Source: an uncultured Lachnospiraceae bacterium (GTDB taxonomy: Bacteria; Bacillota; Clostridia; Lachnospirales; Lachnospiraceae). Taken from it: DNA of 6,696 nt. Position numbers and translations under genes: made by a program. Positions within the stretch are counted from its first letter, which is position 1. The number at the start of each line of letters is the position of its first letter. Positions 1 to 5,681 of the stretch are shown piece after piece. The notes under the pieces were generated by a model. It saw only the letters and a list, made by a program, of their open reading frames with translations, searched no databases and had not been told where the DNA came from. The DNA lies in assembly GCA_945643825.1 (NCBI GenBank), contig CALZEZ010000078.1, positions 1 through 6,696 of the forward strand. Reading direction: 5' to 3'.

Positions 1-122
1 TTGAACAGGAAGCCCCCACTTCAAAATCTTTGATTAAGTGGTGGGAGCATGTCACAAGCAATGCTGCTTCTCAAAATAGCAAGAACAGATCGCGGATGAA
101 GCGCTCACATATAAAATCATGA
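1..122 (+). pseudogene. 3' tail of a probable IS200/IS605-type tnpB or element right end
   Basis: A reading frame is open from position 3 to a TGA at 120-122, 39 codons, and enters from outside the window. Its first residues read EQEAPTSKSLIKWWEHVT. The DNA under them (GGAAGCCCCCACTT, then AAGTGGTGGGAG and GTCAC) resembles the right end of IS200/IS605-family elements. In those elements the end of tnpB overlaps a GC-rich hairpin that forms the guide-RNA scaffold, followed by a short GTCAC-like end. The hairpin and open frame are seen directly. The family assignment is from memory of such ends and cannot be proved here because the transposase body lies outside. If correct, the element ends near position 55 and the codons beyond it are either read-through or flanking DNA. 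It could instead be the C-terminus of an unrelated protein. Confidence 0.4.
13..45 (+). repeat. GC-rich hairpin of the putative IS605-type right end
   Basis: CCCCCACTT at 13-21 pairs with AAGTGGTGGG at 35-44 with one bulge, and CAAA/TTTG can extend the stem inward. The spacing and the GTCAC at 51-55 fit the subterminal hairpin at the right end of IS200/IS605-type elements, recognised by the transposase or forming part of the TnpB guide RNA. No T-tract follows, so it is not a typical intrinsic terminator. Confidence 0.4.
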
Positions 123-170
123 GTTAAGGGGGTATATTTCTGCAAATAGTAATAATACACCCCTTTAACT
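122..170. repeat. Inverted repeat with 17-bp arms upstream of the ATPase gene
   Basis: Arm 122-138 (AGTTAAGGGGGTATATT) is the reverse complement of 154-170 except for one position that still pairs as G-T and one true mismatch. The loop is 15 nt. There is no run of T after either arm, so an intrinsic terminator is unlikely on either strand. It could be a regulator site, an mRNA leader structure, or a remnant of a small mobile repeat. It lies 54 bp before the ATPase start codon. Confidence 0.6.
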
Positions 171-198
171 TGTAAAAAAGAACATTTTGTAGTAACAT
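170..198 (+). promoter_or_regulatory. Weak candidate promoter for the ATPase gene
   Basis: TTGTAA at 170-175 (4 of 6 matches to the -35 consensus) and TAACAT at 193-198 (4 of 6 to the -10 consensus) are 17 bp apart. The region is AT-rich, so chance matches are likely. It is reported because no better promoter is seen between the inverted repeat and the start codon. Confidence 0.2.
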
Positions 199-223
199 AA
201 CCACATAATAGGGAGGTGTTACG

Positions 224-1456
224 ATGGATCTATATAGGCGTGAAAACTATTTGAAAAGGATCAGAGGATTTTATCATGACACAGACATGATAAAGGTAAT
301 AACTGGTGTTAGAAGATGTGGAAAATCCTCATTGATGAAAACCATAATAGAAGAATTAAAAGAGCAAGGTGTATCAGAAGAAGAAATCATTTTTTTAGAT
401 CTTGATTCCAGAGGCTATAAGTCGGTAAAGAAACCGGAACAATTAGAATTCGAGATAGAAAAATATAAAAGTATCAAAGGTACAAAGTATTTGTTTATTG
501 ATGAAATTCAAAATGTTCGTGGTTTTGAAGAGGTAATAAATGCTTATCGCGGAGAAGGTGACCATTCAATATTTATTACAGGCTCTAATTCCTATCTATT
601 AAGCGGCGAGCTGATTACGAAGCTGACCGGACGCTATATTGAGTTTGAAATGATGCCACTTTCCTTTGAAGAATATGTTGATATGAAGAAATTCTACGCA
701 AAGGATGTCAGCACAAATCTTACAGAGGAATTAGATAAATATTTGAATGAAGGAGGTTTTCCGAGAACCATTTTTTATGATAACCCGGAAGATAAGCGGA
801 CATATATCAATAGTGTTATCAACGAGATTTTTAATAAGGATATAAAGCGAAGAGTAAAGATTCGAAATGTGTCTGTGTTTGAAAGGATTCAAACATATTT
901 AATCAACAATTTTGGCTCCACTACAAGTCTGAAAAGTATGCTGAGAGAATTACACAAAGCAGGAATGGATATTAAACGTGAAACTCTAAATCGCTACATT
1001 CAGATTCTTATGGATGCAAAAATATTGTATGAGTGTAAGAGATTTGACCTGAAATCCAAGAAATCAATAAAGGGTGAGAAAAAATACTATTTATCAGATT
1101 TGGGATTCTATTTTGCAACCAATACAGATAATAGGATTAACTATGGTCCTGCGTTGGAGAATGTAGTATATAATTATGCGAGGTCAAAAGGATATGAAAT
1201 AAGCATCGGAAGAATTGGTAAACTGGAATGTGATTTCATCATGCGAGGCTCTTCTATGGATTATAGTTATGTGCAAGTTTCTATGACAATAATGGCAAGT
1301 AGGGAAACTGAGGACAGAGAATATATGCCGCTAGAGTCCATTTTAGATAATTATCCCAAATACGTACTTACGAGAAATGATATCATTCAGAAACGTAATG
1401 GAATCATTCACAAAAATATACCGGAGTTTATGGTGAGCGGAGAACTATTCGGATAG
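224..1456 (+). CDS. AAA_14/DUF4143-family ATPase
   Basis: This is a 410-residue cytoplasmic ATPase of the family with an N-terminal AAA domain and a C-terminal DUF4143 domain, common in bacteria and archaea and of unknown cellular role. Walker A is GVRRCGKS (28-35, K34, S35). Walker B is KYLFIDEIQ (88-96, D93, E94). The family motif ITGSNSYLLSGELITKLTGR (118-137) and a PLSFEEY segment (145-151) follow. A winged-helix-like part spans about 218-272. The C-terminal region (about 310-355) shows the nuclease-like pattern E312, E335-x-D337 and Q351-V, as usual for DUF4143. Length is typical and the gene is intact. GGGAGGTG at 211-218 lies 5 nt before the ATG and supports this start. The gene is clearly more AT-rich than the genes downstream (301-360 has 18 G+C of 60 by hand count), which suggests separate origin. 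No partner gene indicates its role. Confidence 0.9.
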   Translation: MDLYRRENYLKRIRGFYHDTDMIKVITGVRRCGKSSLMKTIIEELKEQGVSEEEIIFLDLDSRGYKSVKKPEQLEFEIEKYKSIKGTKYLFIDEIQNVRGFEEVINAYRGEGDHSIFITGSNSYLLSGELITKLTGRYIEFEMMPLSFEEYVDMKKFYAKDVSTNLTEELDKYLNEGGFPRTIFYDNPEDKRTYINSVINEIFNKDIKRRVKIRNVSVFERIQTYLINNFGSTTSLKSMLRELHKAGMDIKRETLNRYIQILMDAKILYECKRFDLKSKKSIKGEKKYYLSDLGFYFATNTDNRINYGPALENVVYNYARSKGYEISIGRIGKLECDFIMRGSSMDYSYVQVSMTIMASRETEDREYMPLESILDNYPKYVLTRNDIIQKRNGIIHKNIPEFMVSGELFG

Positions 1457-1487
1457 AGATATCCGCCACATGAATGGAGAGCAAGCA

Positions 1488-2177
1488 ATGAGAAACGATA
1501 GCAACAAAACAATTGAAAACCAATTCAACCGGATCGCGCAGGAGTATGACGCCAATCGAAGAAGGTTCATACCGTGCTTTGACGACTATTATGAACAGAC
1601 AACCAAGCTTATTCTTTCCGGTATCGACGCACCGAAACGCGTTCTGGACTTAGGCGCCGGAACGGGTCTTCTGACCTATTATTGGTATAAGGAATGTGAC
1701 ACCGCACAATACGTTCTGGTAGACATTGCAGAAGAGATGCTGAATGTCTCCAGAAAAAGATTTGCCGGATTGCCGAACGTTCAGCATCAGGTCATGGACT
1801 ATACCACAAGACTTCCCGGGGAAAACTTCGACACCATCATATCCGCATTATCCATTCATCATCTGAACGAAAAGCAGAAGACAGAGCTGTTTGGCAGAAT
1901 CTACGACAAGCTGCCTACCGGCGGCATCTTTGTGAATTATGACCAGTTCCTCGCCGGAACACCACGGATGAATCAATGGTTTGACTCCTACTGGGAGAAT
2001 CAATTGTACCATAGTGGATTATCGGACAACGACATTGCGCTTTGGAAGGAACGCAGGAAGTTAGACAAGGAATGCTCTGTTGAAAAAGAAATTGAGATGC
2101 TGCGCGCATGCTCCTTCACCGAAGTGAAATGCCTGTATTCCTACCACAAATTCTCTGTCATTGTGGCGGTAAAATAG
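1488..2177 (+). CDS. Class I SAM-dependent methyltransferase
   Basis: This is a cytoplasmic Rossmann-fold methyltransferase that transfers a methyl group from S-adenosylmethionine to an unidentified substrate. In the 229-residue form the SAM-binding motif I is VLDLGAGTG (52-60). The acidic residue after strand 2 is D79 in VLVDIAEEML. The motif IV region is FDTIISALSIHHL (114-126), followed by LPTGGIFVNYD, the usual methyltransferase strand 5 region. It starts with a conserved-looking QFNRIAQEYDANRRRFIPCF stretch typical of small clostridial methyltransferases. The start at 1488 is preferred because GGAGAG at 1476-1481 lies 6 nt before it. An in-frame ATG at 1470 would add six residues but has no good ribosome binding site. 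There is no DNA methylase catalytic motif (NPPY or DPPY), so a small-molecule, RNA or protein target is more likely. It begins 31 bp after the ATPase, but its base composition differs strongly (1621-1680 has 34 G+C of 60). It converges on the next gene with a 9-bp gap. Confidence 0.88.
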   Translation: MRNDSNKTIENQFNRIAQEYDANRRRFIPCFDDYYEQTTKLILSGIDAPKRVLDLGAGTGLLTYYWYKECDTAQYVLVDIAEEMLNVSRKRFAGLPNVQHQVMDYTTRLPGENFDTIISALSIHHLNEKQKTELFGRIYDKLPTGGIFVNYDQFLAGTPRMNQWFDSYWENQLYHSGLSDNDIALWKERRKLDKECSVEKEIEMLRACSFTEVKCLYSYHKFSVIVAVK

Positions 2178-2186
2178 CGACTTCAA

Positions 2187-2798
2187 CTACTTTTTCAAAC
2201 AAAACACCTGCGAATAATTGCAATGCTTCACGGACTGGACCCTTAATCCGAGACTTTCAAAATAAGAGGGCAGATCCTTCTTGATAAAGCTGCGGTATGG
2301 CTTGGGCTCCAACAGACTTATCGGCAGGAATAACAGCCTTTGCAGAAAATGACTGCTAGGCTCCCACTCGGTTAAGAGGATCTCCCCATCCGGCTTAAGC
2401 ACCCGCTTCGCCTCCGCAAGAATCTGATTGGCGACGGATTCGTCCACCTCATGCAATACGAGAGAGAGCAGAATCTTATCAAAACTATGCTCCCTGAATT
2501 CTAAATGAGTGGCATCCATCTGAAGCAGCTCAATATTTTTAAGCCCCGCCCTTTTAATCTTGCCTTTGGCGACGTTTAGCATTTCAGCGGATAAATCTAC
2601 ACCGACGATCTGTTGCCCCTGCTTTGCCGACGCAATACGAATGGCATTGGCTGCGGTGCCCGTGCACAGATCAAGAACCCTGTCATTCTCCGAAATTGCG
2701 TCAAGCAACGCTTTTCTCGGGCTTTTTTCGTAGTTTCTAAAATAGGTAATATCCAACGAATCATAAAATCCTGCAAACAGCCTGTAAAATAATTCCAT
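2187..2798 (-). CDS. UbiE/MenG-like class I SAM-dependent methyltransferase
   Basis: This 203-residue soluble methyltransferase has motif I VLDLCTGTAAN (41-51) and the acidic strand-2 residue D68 in VGVDLSAEML. Motif IV is FDKILLSLVLHEV (106-118) and the post-motif is LKPDGEILLTEWE (134-146). The LCTGTA form of motif I resembles UbiE/MenG and related enzymes, but this is shorter than true UbiE and no quinone genes are nearby. The substrate is therefore unknown. The start at 2798 is chosen because AGGAGG (2806-2811 on the plus strand as CCTCCT) sits 7 nt upstream. A TTG at 2819 in the same frame would give 210 residues but would put that ribosome binding site inside the gene. The gene is divergent from the AraC regulator, and its promoter is covered by two tandem palindromes, so repression by a dimeric regulator is likely. 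Confidence 0.88.
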   Translation of the reverse strand: MELFYRLFAGFYDSLDITYFRNYEKSPRKALLDAISENDRVLDLCTGTAANAIRIASAKQGQQIVGVDLSAEMLNVAKGKIKRAGLKNIELLQMDATHLEFREHSFDKILLSLVLHEVDESVANQILAEAKRVLKPDGEILLTEWEPSSHFLQRLLFLPISLLEPKPYRSFIKKDLPSYFESLGLRVQSVKHCNYSQVFCLKK

Positions 2799-2815
2799 AT
2801 CAAAACCTCCTGCGA

Positions 2816-2869
2816 ACAATTAAACATACGTTTAAATGTATAAGCACATTTAAACATATATTTAAATGT
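2816..2869. promoter_or_regulatory. Tandem pair of 24-bp palindromic operators
   Basis: Two 24-bp palindromes occupy 2816-2839 and 2846-2869. They agree at 21 of 24 positions and are separated by 6 bp, giving a 30-bp period. Each consists of ACATTTAAA and TTTAAATGT half-sites with a 6-bp spacer; in the first copy the left half reads ACAATTAAA. The four half-sites therefore lie exactly 15 bp apart in alternating orientation. The upstream copy covers the methyltransferase -10 region and spacer; the other covers its leader. This is the form expected for dimeric repressors of the TetR or ArsR family. The cognate protein is not evident. Confidence 0.65.
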
Positions 2870-2876
2870 TTGTCAA
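2848..2876 (-). promoter_or_regulatory. Sigma-A-type promoter of the minus-strand methyltransferase
   Basis: On the minus strand a perfect TTGACA (plus-strand TGTCAA, 2871-2876) is followed after 17 bp by TTAAAT (plus-strand ATTTAA, 2848-2853), 4 of 6 to the -10 consensus. The predicted start of transcription near 2841 leaves a leader of about 43 nt before the ATG at 2798. The spacer and -10 lie inside the upstream palindrome, so a bound repressor would block polymerase. Confidence 0.6.
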
Positions 2877-2883
2877 GAACCTA

Positions 2884-2892
2884 TGATAAAAT
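2884..2892 (+). promoter_or_regulatory. Candidate extended -10 promoter for the AraC operon
   Basis: TGATAAAAT fits an extended -10 element (TGn followed by TAAAAT, 5 of 6 to consensus). No convincing -35 lies upstream. A start near 2899 would leave an untranslated leader of about 110 nt. A small imperfect hairpin (ATAGG 2970-2974 with CCTAT 2980-2984) lies in that leader just before the ribosome binding site. No other promoter is obvious between 2877 and 3008. Confidence 0.3.
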
Positions 2893-3008
2893 AGAAGTCG
2901 AAAGATAGACGCAACCATGCACTCTCAGCATTTGGTCAGAAAAAGAGAGGACAGGACATACATTTTCGAATAGGATGAACCTATCGATAACAGAAAGGAG
3001 ACAGTCAG

Positions 3009-3860
3009 ATGGAATGGATTCAAGGAATGAATGCCGCGGTAAATTTCATCGAGGAGCACATTTTAGAAGACCCTGATCTGGACAAACTGGGTAAGCTGGC
3101 GGGATGCTCCCCGCATCATTTTCAGAGAATATTCACATACATAGGCGGAGTCACGCTGACAGAATATCTCAGAAGGAGAAGGATGTCCCTTGCCGCTGTA
3201 GACCTGAAGGATGAAAACGCAAAGGTAATTGACATAGCGCTGAAATATGGATATGATTCCCCGACCGCATTCAACAGAGCCTTTCAGTCCATACATGGTA
3301 TTTCCCCGACGCAGGCCAGGGATAACAAGGTAGCACTGAAGGCATTTCCTCCGATCGTATTTCAGATGACTGTAAGAGGAACGCAGGAAATGAATTACCG
3401 AATTGAAAAGCGAGACGCCTTCCGCGTGGTTGGCAAAAGAATTGCTCTGAAACCGACACTTGAGGAGAACTTTAAAATCACACCGGGCTTTTGGCAACAA
3501 TCTGCCATCGACGGAACCATTGAAAAGCTTGCCGGCATGATGGACACAGACCTCTTAGGCCTGATGGGAGTTAGCACATGCAATGCCCAGGATGACTGGG
3601 AGTATTACATTGCGGTTGCCACAACGAAGGAGGATGACAGCTTTGAAGAATTTATGATTCCTTCCTCCACCTGGGCGGTTTTTTACCAGGAAGGCCCCCT
3701 GCTTAAGGTGCAGGAATTAGAAGCAAGAATCGTGACGGAGTGGCTTCCGACAAGTGGCTATGAATACGCAAATGCACCGGAGATTGAGATGTATTACAAT
3801 CCGGACCCGGACAAAGCCAGATACGAAATTTGGCTGCCAATCGTAAGAAAAGGAGAATAA
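3009..3860 (+). CDS. AraC-family transcriptional regulator with GyrI-like effector domain
   Basis: This 283-residue cytoplasmic regulator has an N-terminal AraC-type DNA-binding domain of two helix-turn-helix units (about 8-106). Visible motifs include LDKLGKLAGCSPHHFQRIF (24-42) and the signature region IDIALKYGYDSPTAFNRAF (74-92) with the following GISPTQAR. A C-terminal GyrI-like/BmrR-type ligand-binding domain (about 128-280) follows. In that family the domain binds hydrophobic or cationic small molecules. Its end carries the typical acidic and aromatic stretch YEYANAPEIEMYYNPDPD (251-268) and YEIWLPI. This DNA-binding-first architecture is like that of Rob and the clostridial AraC-GyrI proteins. 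AAAGGAG at 2994-3000, 8 nt before the ATG, supports the start. It is almost joined to the next gene (2-bp gap), so both are probably co-transcribed. The ligand is unknown. Confidence 0.93.
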   Translation: MEWIQGMNAAVNFIEEHILEDPDLDKLGKLAGCSPHHFQRIFTYIGGVTLTEYLRRRRMSLAAVDLKDENAKVIDIALKYGYDSPTAFNRAFQSIHGISPTQARDNKVALKAFPPIVFQMTVRGTQEMNYRIEKRDAFRVVGKRIALKPTLEENFKITPGFWQQSAIDGTIEKLAGMMDTDLLGLMGVSTCNAQDDWEYYIAVATTKEDDSFEEFMIPSSTWAVFYQEGPLLKVQELEARIVTEWLPTSGYEYANAPEIEMYYNPDPDKARYEIWLPIVRKGE

Positions 3861-3862
3861 AA

Positions 3863-4324
3863 ATGGACGAAACCTTTCAGCTGTTTTTAAATGATATCCC
3901 GGTCGAAAGTCAGGGCTTTGTGCTTGAGCTTGATCAGTTTTTAACGGCAAAAGGGAGCAAGCGGACGATTAAGTCAGCCAAGAGCGGGTTTGTAACCTCC
4001 TATAGCTCACCTGCAAGCGGAAGAACCCTACTAAATTATGTATTTCGCAAAACCGGTGTCAAGATGCGCATCTATGCAGAGCATATCGGTGAGCACCCCG
4101 AAATACTGAGCGATTTTCCCGCCCACCTTAAGGCGGAGATCATCAAAGCCGGAGACTGTAAGAAGCTCACCGGAGGAAACTGCTCACCCACCTGTACGGC
4201 AGGTTACAGCTTTGTTATGGATGGAGTCGAGTACAAGAAATGCAAGAACACCGCATTCTTTCACTCACTGACCGAAGAAAATTTTGAATACATTTTGAAG
4301 CTGATAAAAGCAGAAATTCGCTAA
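3863..4324 (+). CDS. Small conserved-looking protein with four-cysteine cluster, function unknown
   Basis: This 153-residue soluble protein has no transmembrane segment or signal peptide. I do not recognise a named family with certainty. The C-terminal half has cysteines at 99, 107, 111 and 127 in a C-x7-C-x3-C-x15-C arrangement, within GDCKKLTGGNCSPTCTAGYS and GVEYKKCKNTAFF. I recall similar endings (CxPxCxxGYxFxMxGxxYxKC) in small clostridial proteins, which suggests a conserved metal-binding or redox-active unit. The N-terminal half contains an FLTAKGSKRTIKSAKSGFVT stretch rich in basic residues. The start at 3863 is supported by AAAAGGAG (3848-3855) 7 nt upstream, inside the end of the AraC gene. 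An upstream TTG at 3830 would overlap AraC and lacks support. Coupling to AraC-GyrI suggests it acts on, or responds with, the same ligand; that is inference. Confidence 0.85.
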   Translation: MDETFQLFLNDIPVESQGFVLELDQFLTAKGSKRTIKSAKSGFVTSYSSPASGRTLLNYVFRKTGVKMRIYAEHIGEHPEILSDFPAHLKAEIIKAGDCKKLTGGNCSPTCTAGYSFVMDGVEYKKCKNTAFFHSLTEENFEYILKLIKAEIR

Positions 4325-4334
4325 AGCACAAGTC

Positions 4335-4363
4335 TTGACAGTAAATTTCTTTTGTCCTATACT
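4335..4363 (+). promoter_or_regulatory. Sigma-A promoter of the TetR-ABC operon
   Basis: A perfect TTGACA at 4335-4340 is separated by 17 bp from TATACT at 4358-4363 (5 of 6 to consensus). It begins 11 bp after the stop of the preceding gene and leads into the TetR gene, with a predicted start near 4370. This is the strongest promoter seen in the window. Confidence 0.8.
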
Positions 4364-4393
4364 AAAACATGTGTTTTAAATCAAATGTTTTAG
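4362..4393. promoter_or_regulatory. Putative TetR operator (inverted repeat) at the TetR promoter
   Basis: CTAAAACAT (4362-4370) and ATGTTTTAG (4385-4393) are perfect 9-bp inverted arms with a 14-bp spacer. A smaller nested palindrome, AAAACA and TGTTTT with 2 bp between, lies at 4364-4377. The repeat overlaps the end of the -10 and the transcription start and ends just before the ribosome binding site AAGGAG (4395-4400). This position is expected for autorepression by the encoded TetR protein. Confidence 0.6.
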
Positions 4394-4405
4394 AAAGGAG
4401 CGACT

Positions 4406-4987
4406 ATGCCACCAAAAGCAAAATTTACAAGAGATGAGATACTGGATTTGGCACTATGTATTGCAATGGAGCAGGGGATAGACGCGATCACCGCAAGAGA
4501 GCTTGGAACAAGACTTGGCAGCTCTGCCCGCCCGATCTTCACGGTTTTTGCCAACATGGACGAGGTCAAGGAGCTTGTTATCCGCAGAGCAAAGGACCTG
4601 TACGGACAATATGTGGAGGAAGGACTGCGAGGCGACATTGCCTTTCGCGGCGTAGGCATTGCCTACATTCGATTTGCCACGGAACAGCCCAAGCTGTTTC
4701 AGCTGCTTTTTATGCATGAAGCTGATACAAAGACAGATATCACCGGAATCTTACCGGTGATCGATGCGCATTACGACGAGATTCTTGAGTCTGTGCAGAA
4801 TTCCTATGCTTTAGACAAAGAGAGTGCCGAGAGATTTTACCAGCATTTATGGATCTACACGCACGGCATCGCAACCATGCTTGCGACAGGATTATGCACC
4901 TACACAATGGAACAAATTGAGGAACGCTTGTCAGAGATGTTCCGCGGTATGATTTTATTAGAGAAAGGAAGTAAGAAACATGATTAA
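4406..4987 (+). CDS. TetR/AcrR-family transcriptional regulator
   Basis: This 193-residue dimeric repressor-type protein has an N-terminal TetR DNA-binding domain (about 8-56). Its helix-turn-helix runs through ITARELGTRLGSSARPIFTV (28-47) and on into FANMDEVKELV. The all-helical C-terminal ligand domain includes AYIRFATEQPKLFQLLFMHE (86-105), which resembles the WHG-type TetR C-terminal domain. The ligand is unknown. AAGGAG at 4395-4400, 5 nt before the ATG, supports the start. The stop codon overlaps the start of the ABC ATPase gene by 8 bp, indicating translational coupling and one operon. With the inverted repeat over its promoter it most likely represses itself and the transporter, with release on binding the transporter's substrate or a related signal. 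Confidence 0.93.
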   Translation: MPPKAKFTRDEILDLALCIAMEQGIDAITARELGTRLGSSARPIFTVFANMDEVKELVIRRAKDLYGQYVEEGLRGDIAFRGVGIAYIRFATEQPKLFQLLFMHEADTKTDITGILPVIDAHYDEILESVQNSYALDKESAERFYQHLWIYTHGIATMLATGLCTYTMEQIEERLSEMFRGMILLEKGSKKHD

Positions 4988-5672
4988 AATTGAGAACCTA
5001 CATAAGTTTTACGGAATGGGCGGGAGCAGAACCGAGGTGCTAAAGGGCATTTCTCTTGATATCACAGACGGCGATTTTCTCGTGCTTTTAGGAGCATCCG
5101 GCTCCGGCAAATCAACACTTTTAAACGTCATTTCCGGCTTGGAACCGGCAGATGAGGGAAGCGTATTATATGACGGTACAGACATAAACGGACAGACAGA
5201 CGCTGAGGTCACCCTTTTCCGGAAAGAAACGATCGGCTATGTATTCCAGCAATACTTCCTTCTTCCAAATCTGAACGTGGACAAAAATGTAAAGATGGGC
5301 GCAGACCTTGCAAACAATAAAGAATACCGCAAGATGATCGAAGCCGTGGGACTCTCCGAGAAAATGAAAAAATACCCGCATGAGTTAAGCGGCGGCGAAC
5401 AGCAGCGCGTGTCCATTGCAAGAGCACTGGCAAAGAAGCCAAAGGTTCTGTTTTTGGACGAACCCACAGGCGCACTCGATGAAGCGACCGGCAGAATGGT
5501 GTTGGATCTGATCTGCAAACTGCAAAAGGAAATGGGCTTCACAATGATCATGGTGACCCACAACCAGAATATCGCCGAGATGGCAAACACCGTCATAACC
5601 ATGAACAGCGGCAGAATCGTTGAGAAATATCAGAATGATTCCCCGAAATCGGCATATGAGATCGTATGGTAG
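4980..5672 (+). CDS. ABC transporter ATP-binding protein (MacB/LolD/FtsE type)
   Basis: This 230-residue nucleotide-binding subunit energises a membrane transporter of the FtsX/MacB class at the inner face of the membrane. All ATPase motifs are present: Walker A GASGSGKST (38-46), Q-loop FQQ (89-91), signature LSGGEQQR (136-143), Walker B VLFLDEP (156-162, D160, E161), D-loop GALD (164-167) and H-loop H194. The LFRKETIGYVFQQYFLLP stretch (79-96) is typical of the MacB/LolD/SalX group that exports peptides, drugs or lipoproteins. The start at 4980 overlaps the TetR gene by 8 bp, with a GGAAG-type ribosome binding site about 10 nt upstream. The permease follows after 9 bp. It is full length and appears functional. 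Confidence 0.95.
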   Translation: MIKIENLHKFYGMGGSRTEVLKGISLDITDGDFLVLLGASGSGKSTLLNVISGLEPADEGSVLYDGTDINGQTDAEVTLFRKETIGYVFQQYFLLPNLNVDKNVKMGADLANNKEYRKMIEAVGLSEKMKKYPHELSGGEQQRVSIARALAKKPKVLFLDEPTGALDEATGRMVLDLICKLQKEMGFTMIMVTHNQNIAEMANTVITMNSGRIVEKYQNDSPKSAYEIVW

Positions 5673-5681
5673 GAGGCGCTT

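Noticed and set aside
122..170. Intrinsic terminator
   Set aside because: Neither strand has a run of T directly after the stem.
224..2177. ATPase plus methyltransferase as a new restriction-like defence system
   Set aside because: The methyltransferase lacks DNA-methylase catalytic motifs, the two genes differ in base composition, and no nuclease of a defence type is present beyond the usual DUF4143 domain.
2178..2186. Bidirectional terminator between the convergent methyltransferases
   Set aside because: No GC-rich stem followed by T runs was found in or around the gap.
2597..2857. Minus-strand 86-codon reading frame starting MFNCSQ
   Set aside because: It overlaps the well-supported methyltransferase in another frame, and its protein shows no recognisable motif.
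2816..2869. CRISPR-like repeat array
   Set aside because: The units are only 24 bp, palindromic, occur twice and are separated by 6 bp over a promoter, which fits operators and not repeat-spacer units.
5237..5602. Minus-strand 121-codon reading frame within the ABC ATPase gene
   Set aside because: It is a shadow of the ATPase gene, which has every expected motif; the antisense product looks random and has no ribosome binding site of note.
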